A stretch of DNA of 62,609 bases from Paracoccus bogoriensis (GCF_019431455.1 NZ_JAHYSR010000022.1:1-62609); one strand, 5' to 3'. Shown: positions 1 to 8,950, counted from the stretch's first letter. Notes: generated by a model not told the origin, from the sequence alone. Translations and numbers: made by a program.

Positions 1-957
1 CCGCGCCTGCGCCCATTGCTCACGCCGCCGAATAATGGCACACAAAAAGAGAACAAACTCGACTTACGGGTGGCCCTGAAAACAGGGGCAGGTCACGTCG
101 AGGGCGTCAAGGCCATGGCCGAAGAGGTACGCGAGCGCACCGAGGGCCGAGTCTGCATCGAGGTCTTTCCCTCGGCCCAACTGGGCGAAGAGCGTGACAC
201 CATCGAACAGACCCAGTTCGGCGTGATCGACATGGTCCGCGCCAGCTTCGGCACCTTCAACGACATCGTGCCGATGACACAGACCTTCTCGCTGCCCTAT
301 CTGTTCCGCGACGTGGATCACATGCACGCGGTCATGGACGGCCCCATCGGCGAAGAGATCGGCGCAGCCTTCGAGGAACGCGATCTGGTCGTCCTGGCCT
401 ATTAGGACGGCGGCGCGCGCAGCTTCTACAACTCGCAGCGCCCGATCAATTCGATCGAGGATCTTCAGGGCATGAAGATCCGCGTCATCCAGAACGACGT
501 CTTCGTGGACATGATGGCCGCGCTTGGCGCGACCGCGACGGCGATGCCTTACGGCGAGGTCTATTCCGCCATCCAGACCGGCGTCATCGACGGGGCCGAA
601 AACAACTTCCCCAGCTATGACAGCTCGGGCCATGCCGAGGTGGCCAAGTTCTACACGCTGGACGAGCATCTGATGGTGCCCGAACTGGTCGCCATGTCCA
701 AGACCACCTGGGACCGCCTGTCGTCCGAGGATCAGGCTGTGATCCGCGAGGCCGCGCGCAATTCCTCGGCCACGCAGCGCCAGCTCTGGGCCGAGGCCGA
801 GGCCGCCTCGCGCGAGCGCGTCGAGGCCGCCGGCGCCGAGATCGTCGAGGGCATCGACAAGCAGCCCTTCATGGACGCCATGGCCCCGGTTTACGAGAAA
901 TACGCGACCAGCCCCGAGGCGCAGGATCTGGTCGAGCGCATCCGCGCGACCGAGTGA
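1..957 (+). pseudogene. dctP: TRAP transporter solute-binding protein DctP, interrupted by an in-frame amber codon
   Basis: This is the periplasmic substrate-binding component of a TRAP transporter. It would deliver a carboxylated substrate, by context probably a uronate, to DctQM. The reading frame is open from the left edge of the window, so the N-terminus and signal peptide are not seen. The frame is broken by TAG at 403-405, directly after LAY. Downstream the same frame continues with [13 protein letters not shown] sequence to TGA at 955-957. In relatives this junction normally reads YYDGGARS-like, so a single Tyr-to-amber change is the simplest explanation. Both halves look like DctP and no frameshift is needed. 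The N-terminal half alone (about 130 residues) would lack half of the binding cleft. It is either a true null allele or a sequencing error. Confidence 0.85.
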
Positions 958-963
958 CGTGAT

Positions 964-992
964 GGGCCGCCCCCGCCCGGGGCGGCCCTTTT
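964..992 (+). terminator. Intercistronic hairpin with T tract between dctP and dctQ
   Basis: A perfect 9-bp GC stem (964-972 with 980-988) closes a 7-nt loop and is followed by four T residues at 989-992. It lies in the 50-nt gap between the dctP stop and the dctQ start. The shape is that of an intrinsic terminator or attenuator. Such elements commonly let the abundant binding protein be made in excess of the membrane subunits, and that role is inferred here. Confidence 0.7.
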
Positions 993-1009
993 CCCATTGG
1001 AGATGCGCG

Positions 1010-1594
1010 ATGCGCGATGCCTTGATCGGACTGGCCCGGCTGACCGGCGCCGTCGCACAGGCGGGATTGTGGCTGGCGGGAACCGGCCTCGTCCTGATGT
1101 GCGCCTGCGTCTTTGCGCAGGTGGTCGCGCGCTATCTGCTGGGCTTCAGCCTGTTCTGGGCCGAGCCCGCCGCCGTCATGCTGATGGGCTGGTTCATCTT
1201 CATCGGCGCGGCCGTGGGCGTGAAAGAGGGCTATCACCTGTCCTTCGACGTGGGGCTGATGGTGATGCCGGAAGGCTGGCGGCCGTGGTTCCACACCCTG
1301 TCCGATCTGGTCGTGACCGCCTTCGGGGTGGGGATGGTCTGGTTCGGCTGGCAACTGGCGGCGCGGGCGGCCTCGGGCGTGGTGCCGGGTCTGGGCATCT
1401 CGCGGCTGTGGGATTTCGCGCCGCTGATCGGTGGCGGCGTGCTGCTGGTCCTGTTTTCCGTCGAGCGCATCCTGCGCCGCGCGGCGGGGCTGCGGACACG
1501 GCGCTTCGGCGACATGGACGATGCCGCGGATGGCGCGCGCGACGGGACGGGCGCCGAGGGGCAGGCCGAGACGATGCTGCAGGGGAAGAAATAG
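1010..1594 (+). CDS. dctQ: TRAP transporter small permease (DctQ)
   Basis: This is the small membrane subunit of the TRAP transporter, which acts in the inner membrane with DctM. The 194-residue product has four hydrophobic segments. One is the family-typical stretch around residues 55-75, containing FWAEPAAVMLMGWFIF. I chose ATG 1010 because an ATTGGAG Shine-Dalgarno-like sequence lies just upstream. A GTG at 959 in the same frame would place the start inside the terminator hairpin. The gene ends one base before the dctM start, so the two are probably co-translated. The C-terminal tail after residue 165 is charged and cytoplasmic-looking. Confidence 0.88.
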   Translation: MRDALIGLARLTGAVAQAGLWLAGTGLVLMCACVFAQVVARYLLGFSLFWAEPAAVMLMGWFIFIGAAVGVKEGYHLSFDVGLMVMPEGWRPWFHTLSDLVVTAFGVGMVWFGWQLAARAASGVVPGLGISRLWDFAPLIGGGVLLVLFSVERILRRAAGLRTRRFGDMDDAADGARDGTGAEGQAETMLQGKK

Positions 1595-1595
1595 C

Positions 1596-2876
1596 ATGGA
1601 ATACTGGATCCTCTTCGGCAGCTTCGCGGGGCTTTTGCTGATCGGCACGCCGGTCGCCTTCTGCCTTGGCGCGGCGAGCTTTGCGACCGTCCTCTATCTG
1701 GGCCTGCCGCCGGTGGTGGTGTTCCAGCGGCTGAACTCGGGCATCTCGGTCTTTGCGCTCATGGCGATCCCGTTCTTCATCTATGCGGGCGACCTGATGG
1801 TGCGCGGCGACATCGCGCGCAGGCTGGTAGCGCTGGCGGGGGCGCTGGTCGGGCATATGCGCGGGGGGCTGGGGCAGGTGAACATCACCGCCAGCCTGAT
1901 GTTCGGCGGCGTCTCGGGCTCGGCCGCGGCGGATGCCAGCGCGGTCGGCGGCCTGATGGTCCCGCAGATGAAGGAAAAGGGCTATGACGTGGATTACGCG
2001 GTCAACATCACCGTCGTCAGCTCGATCATCGCGCTGATGATCCCGCCCAGCCACAACATGATCATCTACTCCATCGCCGCGGGGGGCCGGCTGTCGATTG
2101 CGGACCTGTTCACCGCGGGCATTGTGCCGGGGATGCTGCTGGCGATGATGCTGATGATGGCCGCATGGTGGGTGGCGCGCAAGAAGGGCTATCCGACCGA
2201 GCCGTTCCCCGGCCTGCGGATGCTGGGCGTGCTGTTCGTCTCGGCCCTGCCGGGGCTGATCCTGATCGCGATCATCTTCGGCGGCGTGCGCTCGGGCATC
2301 TTCACCGCGTCGGAAAGCAGCAACATCGCCGTGGTCTATGCGCTGGCCATCACCGCGCTGGTCTATCGCAGCCTGCCGTGGAGCGAGTTCGTCGAGGCGA
2401 CCAAGGGTGCCGTCCGCACCACCGCGATGGTGCTTCTGGTCATCGGCTGCGCGGCTTGCTTCGGCTGGCTCCTGGCCTATCTGCGCGTGCCCGCCCAGCT
2501 GGTCGATCTGCTGCAAAGCGTGTCCACCAACCCCATCGTGATCCTGCTCCTGATGAACATCATCCTGCTGGTGCTGGGCACGTTCATGGACATGTCGCCG
2601 CTGATCGTCATCACCACGCCGATCTTTCTGCCCGTCGCCATGGCCTTCGGCGTGGACCCGGTCCATTTCGGGGTGATCCTGATCCTGAACCTCGGCATCG
2701 GCCTCTGCACCCCGCCGGTGGGCGCGGTGCTCTTCGTGGGCTGCGCGGTGGGGCGCATCAGCATCTGGCAGGCAATGCGCACGATCTGGCCCTTCTACGG
2801 CGCGGCCTTCGCGACGCTGATGCTGGTCACCTATGTTCCCGCGCTGTCGCTGTGGCTGCCGTCGCTCTTCCGCTGA
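1596..2876 (+). CDS. dctM: TRAP transporter large permease (DctM)
   Basis: This is the large channel-forming subunit, which couples substrate uptake to the sodium or proton gradient. The product is 426 residues, the usual DctM length, with about 12 hydrophobic segments. The family signature regions FGGVSGSAAADASAVG and PPSHNMIIYS are both visible. ATG 1596 follows the dctQ stop by one base. The gene heads directly into kdgF, kduI, kduD and uxuB, which suggests that the transporter brings in uronates or unsaturated uronates. Substrate specificity cannot be read from the sequence. Confidence 0.92.
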   Translation: MEYWILFGSFAGLLLIGTPVAFCLGAASFATVLYLGLPPVVVFQRLNSGISVFALMAIPFFIYAGDLMVRGDIARRLVALAGALVGHMRGGLGQVNITASLMFGGVSGSAAADASAVGGLMVPQMKEKGYDVDYAVNITVVSSIIALMIPPSHNMIIYSIAAGGRLSIADLFTAGIVPGMLLAMMLMMAAWWVARKKGYPTEPFPGLRMLGVLFVSALPGLILIAIIFGGVRSGIFTASESSNIAVVYALAITALVYRSLPWSEFVEATKGAVRTTAMVLLVIGCAACFGWLLAYLRVPAQLVDLLQSVSTNPIVILLLMNIILLVLGTFMDMSPLIVITTPIFLPVAMAFGVDPVHFGVILILNLGIGLCTPPVGAVLFVGCAVGRISIWQAMRTIWPFYGAAFATLMLVTYVPALSLWLPSLFR

Positions 2877-2884
2877 GGTCCCCC

Positions 2885-3166
2885 ATGCCCGATCCCGTCC
2901 GCACCGTGTTGGCCCATGCGCCCGAACTGATGGTCGTCCGTTTCGCCTTCGAGGCGGGCGACCAGGGCGCGCTGCACAGCCACCCGCATGTGCAATCGAC
3001 CTATGTGCAGTCGGGCCGCTACCGCTTCACCATCGACGGCGAGCCGTCCGAGGTCGGACCGGGCGACGCCTTCGTCATCCCCTCGGGCGCCGTCCATGGC
3101 TGCACCTGCCTCGAGGCCGGCGTGCTGATCGACAGCTTCACGCCCCGCCGCGACGATTTTCTGTGA
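2885..3166 (+). CDS. kdgF: KdgF-like small cupin (unsaturated uronate linearisation)
   Basis: The product is a single-domain cupin of 93 residues. It has the metal-site motif HSHPHVQSTYVQSG (about residues 33-46) and a second cupin motif PGDAFVIPSGAVHG (about 61-74). KdgF proteins convert 4,5-unsaturated galacturonate or mannuronate monomers, released by polysaccharide lyases, into open-chain 4-deoxy-5-ketouronate. That is the substrate of KduI, which is encoded 10 bp downstream. The family name rests on the cupin fold plus this context, so another small sugar-binding cupin is possible. The length is slightly below the roughly 105-110 residues of characterised KdgF proteins. Confidence 0.8.
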   Translation: MPDPVRTVLAHAPELMVVRFAFEAGDQGALHSHPHVQSTYVQSGRYRFTIDGEPSEVGPGDAFVIPSGAVHGCTCLEAGVLIDSFTPRRDDFL

Positions 3167-3176
3167 AAGGCCCCCG

Positions 3177-4001
3177 ATGATCCAAGTCGAGACCCGCCAC
3201 GCGGTCCATCCCGAACATGCCAAAGCCATGGACAGCGCGACGCTGCGGCAGCATTTCCTGGTCGAGGGGCTCTTCGCCACGGGTGAGATCCGGCTGACCT
3301 ACACCCATTACGACTGCTTCGTCGTCGGCGGTGCGGTGCCGGACGGCGCCGCCCTGACCCTCGACCAGATCGCCGAGACCCGCACCCCCAGCTTTCTCGA
3401 CCGCCGCGAGATGGGCGTCGTGAATATCGGCGGCCCCGGCCGGATCGAGGCCGCGGGCGAGGGCTGGGATATGGCGACGGGCGATGTCCTCTATCTGGGC
3501 ATGGGCGCGGGGCCGGTGACATTTTCGGGGCAGGGGCGGTTCTACATCACCTCGGCGCCTGCGCATCGGGCGCTGCCGCATCGGCTGGTCACCGTGGCCG
3601 AGGCGAAACATGTCCATATGGGCGCGGTGGAAACATCGAACAAGCGCACCATCAAGCAGTTCATCCATCCGCTGGTCATGGAAAGCTGCCAGCTTGTGCT
3701 GGGCTATACCACGCTGGAGGATGGCTCAGTCTGGAACACCATGCCCGCCCATGTCCATGACCGGCGGATGGAGGCCTATCTCTATCACAGCATGACGCCT
3801 GAATCGCGCGTGTTGCACCTGATGGGCGAGCCGCAGGAAACCCGCCATCTGTTCGTCGCCAATGAACAGGCGGTGCTGTCGCCCCCTTGGTCGATCCATT
3901 CGGGCGCGGGGATCGGCGGCTATACCTTCATATGGGCCATGGCCGGGGACAATGTGGACTATACCGACATGGACTTTGTCCAACCCGAGGATCTGCAATG
4001 A
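3177..4001 (+). CDS. kduI: 5-dehydro-4-deoxy-D-glucuronate isomerase (KduI)
   Basis: This enzyme isomerises 4-deoxy-L-threo-5-hexosulose uronate (DKI) to 3-deoxy-D-glycero-2,5-hexodiulosonate (DKII) in pectin-oligomer catabolism. The 274-residue product is full length. The zinc ligands expected from E. coli KduI are all present: His192 and His194 (PAHVH), Glu199 (RMEAY) and His241 (SIHSG). The ATG overlaps no other gene, while the stop overlaps the kduD start (ATGA), indicating translational coupling. It is a soluble cytoplasmic enzyme. Confidence 0.95.
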   Translation: MIQVETRHAVHPEHAKAMDSATLRQHFLVEGLFATGEIRLTYTHYDCFVVGGAVPDGAALTLDQIAETRTPSFLDRREMGVVNIGGPGRIEAAGEGWDMATGDVLYLGMGAGPVTFSGQGRFYITSAPAHRALPHRLVTVAEAKHVHMGAVETSNKRTIKQFIHPLVMESCQLVLGYTTLEDGSVWNTMPAHVHDRRMEAYLYHSMTPESRVLHLMGEPQETRHLFVANEQAVLSPPWSIHSGAGIGGYTFIWAMAGDNVDYTDMDFVQPEDLQ

Positions 4002-4723
4002 CCCCCTTTTCCCTGACCGGCCGCACGGCGCTGGTGACCGGCGCGAATACCGGCATCGGCCAGGCCATCGCGGTGGCGCTGGCGCAGGCGGGGGCCGAGG
4101 TCATCGTCGCGGGGCGGCGCGATTGCGACGAGACGCTGGCGCTGATGGGGTCCGGTCGCAGCCTGACACTGGATTTCGCCGACCCCATGGCTGCACGCGA
4201 TGTCTTTGCCGATCAGCGCATCGACATCCTGGTGAACAATGCCGGTATCATCCGCCGCGACGACGCGGTGGACTTCTCCGAGGCCGATTGGGACGCGGTG
4301 ATGGACACGAACCTCAAGGCGCTGTTCTTCACCTGTCAGGCCTTCGCCCGCGCCGCCCTGCCGCGGGGCATGGGCAAGATCATCAACATCGCGTCCCTGC
4401 TGTCTTTCCAAGGCGGCATCCGCGTGCCGTCCTACACGGCGTCCAAGCACGGGGTGGCGGGGCTAACGAAGCTGATGGCCAACGAATGGGCCGTGCGCGG
4501 GCTGAACGTCAACGCCATCGCGCCGGGCTATATCGAGACCGCCAACACCGGGGCCCTGCGCGCCGATCCCGACCGCAACCGCGCGATCCTGGAACGCATC
4601 CCCGCCGGCCGGTGGGGTCGCCCCGAGGATATCGTCCAGACCGCCGTGTTCCTTGCCGCGCCCGCATCCGATTACATCAATGGCGCGATCCTCAATGTCG
4701 ATGGAGGCTGGCTTGCCCGCTAG
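3998..4723 (+). CDS. kduD: 2-dehydro-3-deoxy-D-gluconate 5-dehydrogenase (KduD)
   Basis: This short-chain dehydrogenase reduces DKII to 2-keto-3-deoxygluconate. The product is 241 residues. It has the SDR cofactor motif TGANTGIG (14-21), the NNAG motif (80-83), Ser133, and the YxxxK pair Tyr146/Lys150. The conserved C-terminal region ending in LNVDGGW is typical of KduD-type SDRs. The start overlaps the kduI stop by four bases. An in-frame start further upstream would lie wholly inside kduI and is not needed. The function assignment leans on the kduI neighbour. Confidence 0.93.
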   Translation: MTPFSLTGRTALVTGANTGIGQAIAVALAQAGAEVIVAGRRDCDETLALMGSGRSLTLDFADPMAARDVFADQRIDILVNNAGIIRRDDAVDFSEADWDAVMDTNLKALFFTCQAFARAALPRGMGKIINIASLLSFQGGIRVPSYTASKHGVAGLTKLMANEWAVRGLNVNAIAPGYIETANTGALRADPDRNRAILERIPAGRWGRPEDIVQTAVFLAAPASDYINGAILNVDGGWLAR

Positions 4724-6122
4724 ATTTAACCGCACCCCGTCCAAGGCCCCCGCGGGCATCGTCCATCTGGGCCTTGGCGCCTTCTTCCGCGCGCATGGCG
4801 CGATCTATGTCGCCGAGGCCATGGCGGCCTCGGGCGGCGATTGGGGGATCATGGGCGTCTCGCTGCAATCGGCCGGCACGCGCGACAGGCTGGCCCCGCA
4901 AGGCTGGGCCTATACGGCGCTGGAACTGGGCCCCGAGGGCGAGACGCCGCAGGTCGTGACCGTGCTGCAAGGCGTCCTTGTCGCCCCCGAGGATCCGCAG
5001 GCGGTACTGGAGGCGATGGCCGCGCCCTCGGTCAGGATCGTCAGCCTGACCGTGACCGAAAAGGGCTATTGCCACGAACCTTCGACGGGGCGGCTGAACG
5101 CCGATCACCCCGACATCCGGCATGATCTGGACCAGCCTCTGCCGAAATCCGCGCCAGGCTTTCTGGTCCGCGCGCTGGCCCTGCGCCGCGACCGGAGGCT
5201 GCCGCCCTTCACGGTGCTCTGTTGCGACAACCTGCCCGGGAACGGCCGCGTTCTGCGCGGTGTCGTGCTGGAGCTTGCGCGCCTGATCGACCCGGCCCTG
5301 GCCGACTGGATCGCGGCCGAGGGCGCCTTTCCCTCGACCATGGTGGACCGGATCGTGCCCGCCACCACGCCCGCCGATCTGGACCGGCTGGAGGCGCTGA
5401 CCGGCGCGCGTGACGAAGCGCTGGTGGTGCACGAGCCCTTCCGGCAATGGGTCGTCGAGGACCGCTTCTGCGCGGGTCGCCCGGATCTGGGCGCGGTCGG
5501 CGTGCAGCTGGTCGAGGATGTGACCCCCTTCGAGCACATGAAGCTGCGGATGCTGAACGGCGCCCATTCGGCGCTGGCCTATCTGGGCTATCTGGCCGGA
5601 CATCGGACCATCGCGGACACGGTCGCCGATCCGGTTTTCGGCGCCTATGTCCGGCGGCTGTGGCAAGACGAGATCATCCCGGCGCTGACCCCGCCGCCGG
5701 GGGTGGACCTGGCGGCCTATGCCGATGCGCTGGCCGCGCGCTTTGCCAATCCGGCGATCCGGCACCGGACCTGGCAGATCGCCATGGATGGCAGCCAGAA
5801 GCTGCCGCAGCGTATCCTGGGCACCATCGCCGAAGGTCGCGCGGCGGGGCGGGCGGTGCCGGGCCTGACCCTGGCGGTGGCGGCCTGGCTGCGCTATGTT
5901 TCGGGGCGGGACGAGGCGGGCGCGCCCATCGACGTGCGCGACCCGATGGCGGCACGGCTGGCCGCGCTGTGGAACGATGACCCGGCCCGCACGGTGCAGA
6001 ACGCCATGACGCTGGAGCAGGTCTTTCCGCAGGCGCTGCGCCGCGATGCGGGCTTCGTGCGCGACCTTTCGGACGCGCTTCATCGGCTGGTCGAACGGGG
6101 TGCGCGGGCGGCGGTGGCCTGA
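4713..6122 (+). CDS. uxuB: Mannitol dehydrogenase family protein, probable fructuronate reductase (UxuB)
   Basis: Members of this polyol dehydrogenase family reduce D-fructuronate to D-mannonate using NADH. The product is about 469 residues. The N-terminal Rossmann part contains VHLGLGAFFRAH, and the substrate half contains the family hallmark MDGSQKLPQRI. TTG at 4713 has GGAGG (4703-4707) at good spacing, whereas an in-frame ATG at 4701 lacks a Shine-Dalgarno sequence. Both starts overlap the end of kduD. uxuA lies on the opposite strand and would use the mannonate produced. Mannitol or tagaturonate as substrate cannot be excluded from sequence alone. Confidence 0.87.
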   Translation: MPARFNRTPSKAPAGIVHLGLGAFFRAHGAIYVAEAMAASGGDWGIMGVSLQSAGTRDRLAPQGWAYTALELGPEGETPQVVTVLQGVLVAPEDPQAVLEAMAAPSVRIVSLTVTEKGYCHEPSTGRLNADHPDIRHDLDQPLPKSAPGFLVRALALRRDRRLPPFTVLCCDNLPGNGRVLRGVVLELARLIDPALADWIAAEGAFPSTMVDRIVPATTPADLDRLEALTGARDEALVVHEPFRQWVVEDRFCAGRPDLGAVGVQLVEDVTPFEHMKLRMLNGAHSALAYLGYLAGHRTIADTVADPVFGAYVRRLWQDEIIPALTPPPGVDLAAYADALAARFANPAIRHRTWQIAMDGSQKLPQRILGTIAEGRAAGRAVPGLTLAVAAWLRYVSGRDEAGAPIDVRDPMAARLAALWNDDPARTVQNAMTLEQVFPQALRRDAGFVRDLSDALHRLVERGARAAVA

Positions 6123-6138
6123 CCCGCACGGGTCAGGC
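6117..6138. terminator. Bidirectional hairpin shared by converging uxuB and kdgK
   Basis: GCCTGACCC (6117-6125) pairs perfectly with GGGTCAGGC (6130-6138) around a 4-nt loop. The uxuB stop (6120-6122) and the kdgK stop (complement of 6133-6135) both lie inside the stem. It is placed to end transcripts from both sides, although there is no long T tract on either side. Confidence 0.6.
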
Positions 6139-7041
6139 GGGCAGCGCTGCCCGGACCAGCGCGCCCGGATGGCGGATCACCCGCCGACTGAGCGCGTGGC
6201 CCGCCCGCACCGCCGCGCCGCAATCGGGCCGCGCCAGCCAGGCCGCCAGATAGCCCGCGTTGAAGCTGTCGCCCGCGGCGGTCGTGTCCAGGGCTGCCTC
6301 GGGGCGCATGTCGTCGATGATGCCCGTGCCATGGGCGCCGTCCCATACGATCGGCCCCCCGCCGTTCTTGACGACCACATGCCCCGCGCCAAGCGCCAGA
6401 TAACGGTTCAGCGTCGCGCGCGGATCGGCATCGCCGAAATGCGTGGCCTCATCGTCGAAACTGGGCAGGACCAGGTCCGCCTGCCCGGCGGCCTCCTGCA
6501 CCAGGCGGCGCATCGTTGCGGAGTCGGACCAAAGGCGCGGGCGCAGGTTCGGATCAAAGACCACCTGCGTGCCCTGCGCCCGCGCCGCGGCCAGCGCTGC
6601 CATCAGATTCCCGCGCCCCTCGGGCGGCAGGATCGCCAGCGTGATGCCCGACAGATAGGCCAGCGCGCAGCCCCTGAGCGCGCGGGCCAGCACCGCCGGA
6701 TCATCGGCCAGCCGCCGCGCCGCGGAGCTGTCGCGCCAGTAGGAAAAGCTGCGCTCCCCGTCGGTCAGGGTGATCGCATAGAGGCCGATCTCGCGCGCGG
6801 GATCGCGGGCGACATGGGTCACGTCCAGCCCTTCGGCTGCCATGAACGCCACCGCGCGCTCCGAGAAGGGGCCAGTCCCCACCCGCGACAGATAGCCCAC
6901 CTGCCAGTCCTCGCCCAGCAGGCGGCGCAGATACCAGGCGGTGTTCAGCGTATCGCCCGCGATGCCCGCGCGCCACAGGTCCGGCTGACCCGCGCCGGAC
7001 AGTTCGACCATGGCCTCGCCGATGGACAGGATGCGGGTCAT
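6133..7041 (-). CDS. kdgK: 2-keto-3-deoxygluconate kinase (KdgK, pfkB family)
   Basis: This enzyme phosphorylates 2-keto-3-deoxygluconate to KDPG, the common end point of both branches encoded here. The 302-residue product is a ribokinase/pfkB fold protein. It has the N-terminal signature SIGEAMVEL and the C-terminal DTTAAGDSFNAGY motif with the catalytic base Asp258. The gene is translationally coupled to uxuA, because its ATG overlaps the uxuA stop by four bases. KDPG aldolase (eda) is not in this window. Confidence 0.92.
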   Translation of the reverse strand: MTRILSIGEAMVELSGAGQPDLWRAGIAGDTLNTAWYLRRLLGEDWQVGYLSRVGTGPFSERAVAFMAAEGLDVTHVARDPAREIGLYAITLTDGERSFSYWRDSSAARRLADDPAVLARALRGCALAYLSGITLAILPPEGRGNLMAALAAARAQGTQVVFDPNLRPRLWSDSATMRRLVQEAAGQADLVLPSFDDEATHFGDADPRATLNRYLALGAGHVVVKNGGGPIVWDGAHGTGIIDDMRPEAALDTTAAGDSFNAGYLAAWLARPDCGAAVRAGHALSRRVIRHPGALVRAALPA

Positions 7042-8246
7042 GGGCGGGGCTTTCGCGACAGGGCGGCCTCGACGCCGCGCAACTCGGCCAGGCCCTTCAG
7101 GCGGCCGATGGCCGGATAGCCGGGCTGACCGCCGCGGCCGATATCGTCCAGGATGTCCTGGCCGTGATCGGGGCGCATGGGAATGACGGCATCCGCGCGG
7201 CCCTGGGCGCGGCGGCGGGCCTCCTCGTCCAGGACGGCGTCGATCAGGGCCACCATGTCGGTCTGGCCGCCCAGATGCTCATCCTCGAAGAAGCTGTCGG
7301 GGATGGTGTCACCATCGCGGCGCACGTTGCGCAGATGCAGGAAATGCACCCGGTCGCCAAGGCGGCGCATCATGCCGGGCAGGTCGTTGTCCGGCCGCGC
7401 GCCCAAAGAGCCCGAGCACAAGGTGATGCCGTTCGCGGGCAGGTCCACGGCGGCCATGCGTTCGGCGTAATCGGCTTCGGTCGACATGACGCGGGGCAGG
7501 CCCAAGAGCGGGAAGGGCGGATCGTCGGGATGACAGCAGAGCCGCATCCCCAGATCCTGCGCGACGGGGGCGACCTGCTCCAGGAAGTCGTGGAAATGGC
7601 GGCGCAGAACGGTATCGGTCACGGGGGCATAGCTGTCCAGAAGGTCGCGCAGCTGCGGCATCGTCAGGCTGTCGGCCGCGCCGGGCAGACCGCAGACGAT
7701 GTTGCGCGCCAGTTCCGCGCGGCGCTGGTCCGGCATGTCGGCAAAGCGGCGCGCAGCGGCCTCGCGCAGCGGTTCGGGCAGGTCGGCGGCGGCGCCGGGG
7801 CGCGCCAGGATATGAATGTCGAAGGCCGCGAAATCGACCAGATCGAAGCGCATGCAGCGCGCCCCGTTCGGCCGCCGCCATGACAGGTCGGTGCGCGTCC
7901 AGTCCAGCACCGGCATGAAGTTGTAGCAGATTACGCGAATCCCCGCGGCGTGCAGATTCCGCATCGAGACGATCCAGTTCGCCACATGGCCGCGCCAATC
8001 GCCGGTCTGGGTCTTGATCGCCTCGCTGACGGGCAGGCTCTCGACGACCTCCCAGGCAAGGCCCGAGGGCGTGCCGTCGCGCATATGGGCGATGGCCTGC
8101 TGGCGGGTCTCGATCTCGGCAGAGGACCAGACCGCGCCGGTGGGGATGTGGTGCAGGGCAGTCACCACGCCCTGCACCCCGGCCTGCATCATGTCGTCGA
8201 TCGAGACGGTGTCGGCGGGTCCGAACCAGCGCCAGGTCTGTCGCAT
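7038..8246 (-). CDS. uxuA: Mannonate dehydratase (UxuA)
   Basis: UxuA dehydrates D-mannonate to 2-keto-3-deoxygluconate. The product is 402 residues, close to E. coli UxuA (394). It has the family N-terminus MRQTWRWFGP, the GVVTALHHIP region, and the metal-site segments CCHPDDPP and CSGSLGARPDND. It lies between the regulator gene and kdgK in a minus-strand operon (gntR-uxuA-kdgK) with very short gaps. Confidence 0.95.
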   Translation of the reverse strand: MRQTWRWFGPADTVSIDDMMQAGVQGVVTALHHIPTGAVWSSAEIETRQQAIAHMRDGTPSGLAWEVVESLPVSEAIKTQTGDWRGHVANWIVSMRNLHAAGIRVICYNFMPVLDWTRTDLSWRRPNGARCMRFDLVDFAAFDIHILARPGAAADLPEPLREAAARRFADMPDQRRAELARNIVCGLPGAADSLTMPQLRDLLDSYAPVTDTVLRRHFHDFLEQVAPVAQDLGMRLCCHPDDPPFPLLGLPRVMSTEADYAERMAAVDLPANGITLCSGSLGARPDNDLPGMMRRLGDRVHFLHLRNVRRDGDTIPDSFFEDEHLGGQTDMVALIDAVLDEEARRRAQGRADAVIPMRPDHGQDILDDIGRGGQPGYPAIGRLKGLAELRGVEAALSRKPRP

Positions 8247-8255
8247 CGTGGCCTC

Positions 8256-8918
8256 TCAGGTGGTGAAATACTCGGGATAAGCGGCGGCGATCTGCGGCAG
8301 TTCGGTCAGCATCTGCCGCAGATGGGCGCGGGTCGCGGCCTCGGCTGCATCCGCGTCGCCCGCCAGCAGCGCCGCAAGGATGGCGCGGTGCTGGGCGATG
8401 GTCTCGGCCCGGTCGAAATGGCGCATCGCCATGTGGCGCAGGCGGTTCATCTGCGCCTTCAGCCGCTCCAGATCCGACCAGACCGCGGGGTGGCCCGCAG
8501 CCTCGGCCATCGCGCGATGAAAGAGGTCGTCGGCCTGGATGAAGGCGGGCACGTCGCCGGCCGCATGGGCGTGGTCCTGCGCCTCGATCTGGGCTTGCAG
8601 GGCCGACAGGTCGGGGCGGGCGCGGGCGACCATCCGCGCCAGGTCGGCCTCGACCGCCTCGCGGATCAGGCGGGCGGACAGGATGGCGCTGGTCGAGATG
8701 CGGCCGATATAGGTGCCGCGCTGCGGCAGCACCTCGGCCAGGCCATCGGCGGCCAGCCGGATGAAGGCCTCGCGGACGGGCTGGCGCGACAGGCCGACCT
8801 GCTGGGCGATCTCGGATTCCGAAAGGCGCGCCCCAGGCGGAAGGTCGCCGCGCAGAACACAGCCATGCAGCCATTCGTAAACCTGCTGCGCGGTCGAGAT
8901 GGGACGGGTCAGACGCAT
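8256..8918 (-). CDS. GntR family (FCD domain) transcriptional regulator, probable uronate-responsive repressor
   Basis: The product is 220 residues. It has an N-terminal winged helix-turn-helix (about residues 8-72, with LSESEIAQQVGLSRQPVREA) and a C-terminal all-helical FCD effector domain rich in the His/Asp pattern that binds a metal and a carboxylated ligand. UxuR/ExuR-type regulators of hexuronate genes belong to this family. It is the first gene of the uxuA-kdgK operon. A candidate operator lies 17-32 bp upstream of its ATG, so autoregulation is likely. Regulation of the plus-strand dct-kdu operon by the same protein is an inference. Confidence 0.88.
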   Translation of the reverse strand: MRLTRPISTAQQVYEWLHGCVLRGDLPPGARLSESEIAQQVGLSRQPVREAFIRLAADGLAEVLPQRGTYIGRISTSAILSARLIREAVEADLARMVARARPDLSALQAQIEAQDHAHAAGDVPAFIQADDLFHRAMAEAAGHPAVWSDLERLKAQMNRLRHMAMRHFDRAETIAQHRAILAALLAGDADAAEAATRAHLRQMLTELPQIAAAYPEYFTT

Positions 8919-8934
8919 GTCATCCTGCTACGGC

Positions 8935-8950
8935 ATACTTCCATACAAGT
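8935..8950. promoter_or_regulatory. Candidate operator upstream of the GntR regulator
   Basis: ATACTTCCATACAAGT carries both an inverted repeat (ACTT-N6-AAGT) and a direct repeat (CATAC-TTC-CATAC, from 8934). It is an AT-rich island in otherwise GC-rich DNA, just upstream of the regulator ATG. The size and placement suit a dimeric FCD-type GntR regulator. No second copy was recognised within the window. Confidence 0.4.

Noticed and set aside
403..405. TAG in dctP read as pyrrolysine or a programmed read-through
   Set aside because: There is no supporting element nearby, and binding-protein homologues have Tyr here. Mutation or sequencing error is simpler.
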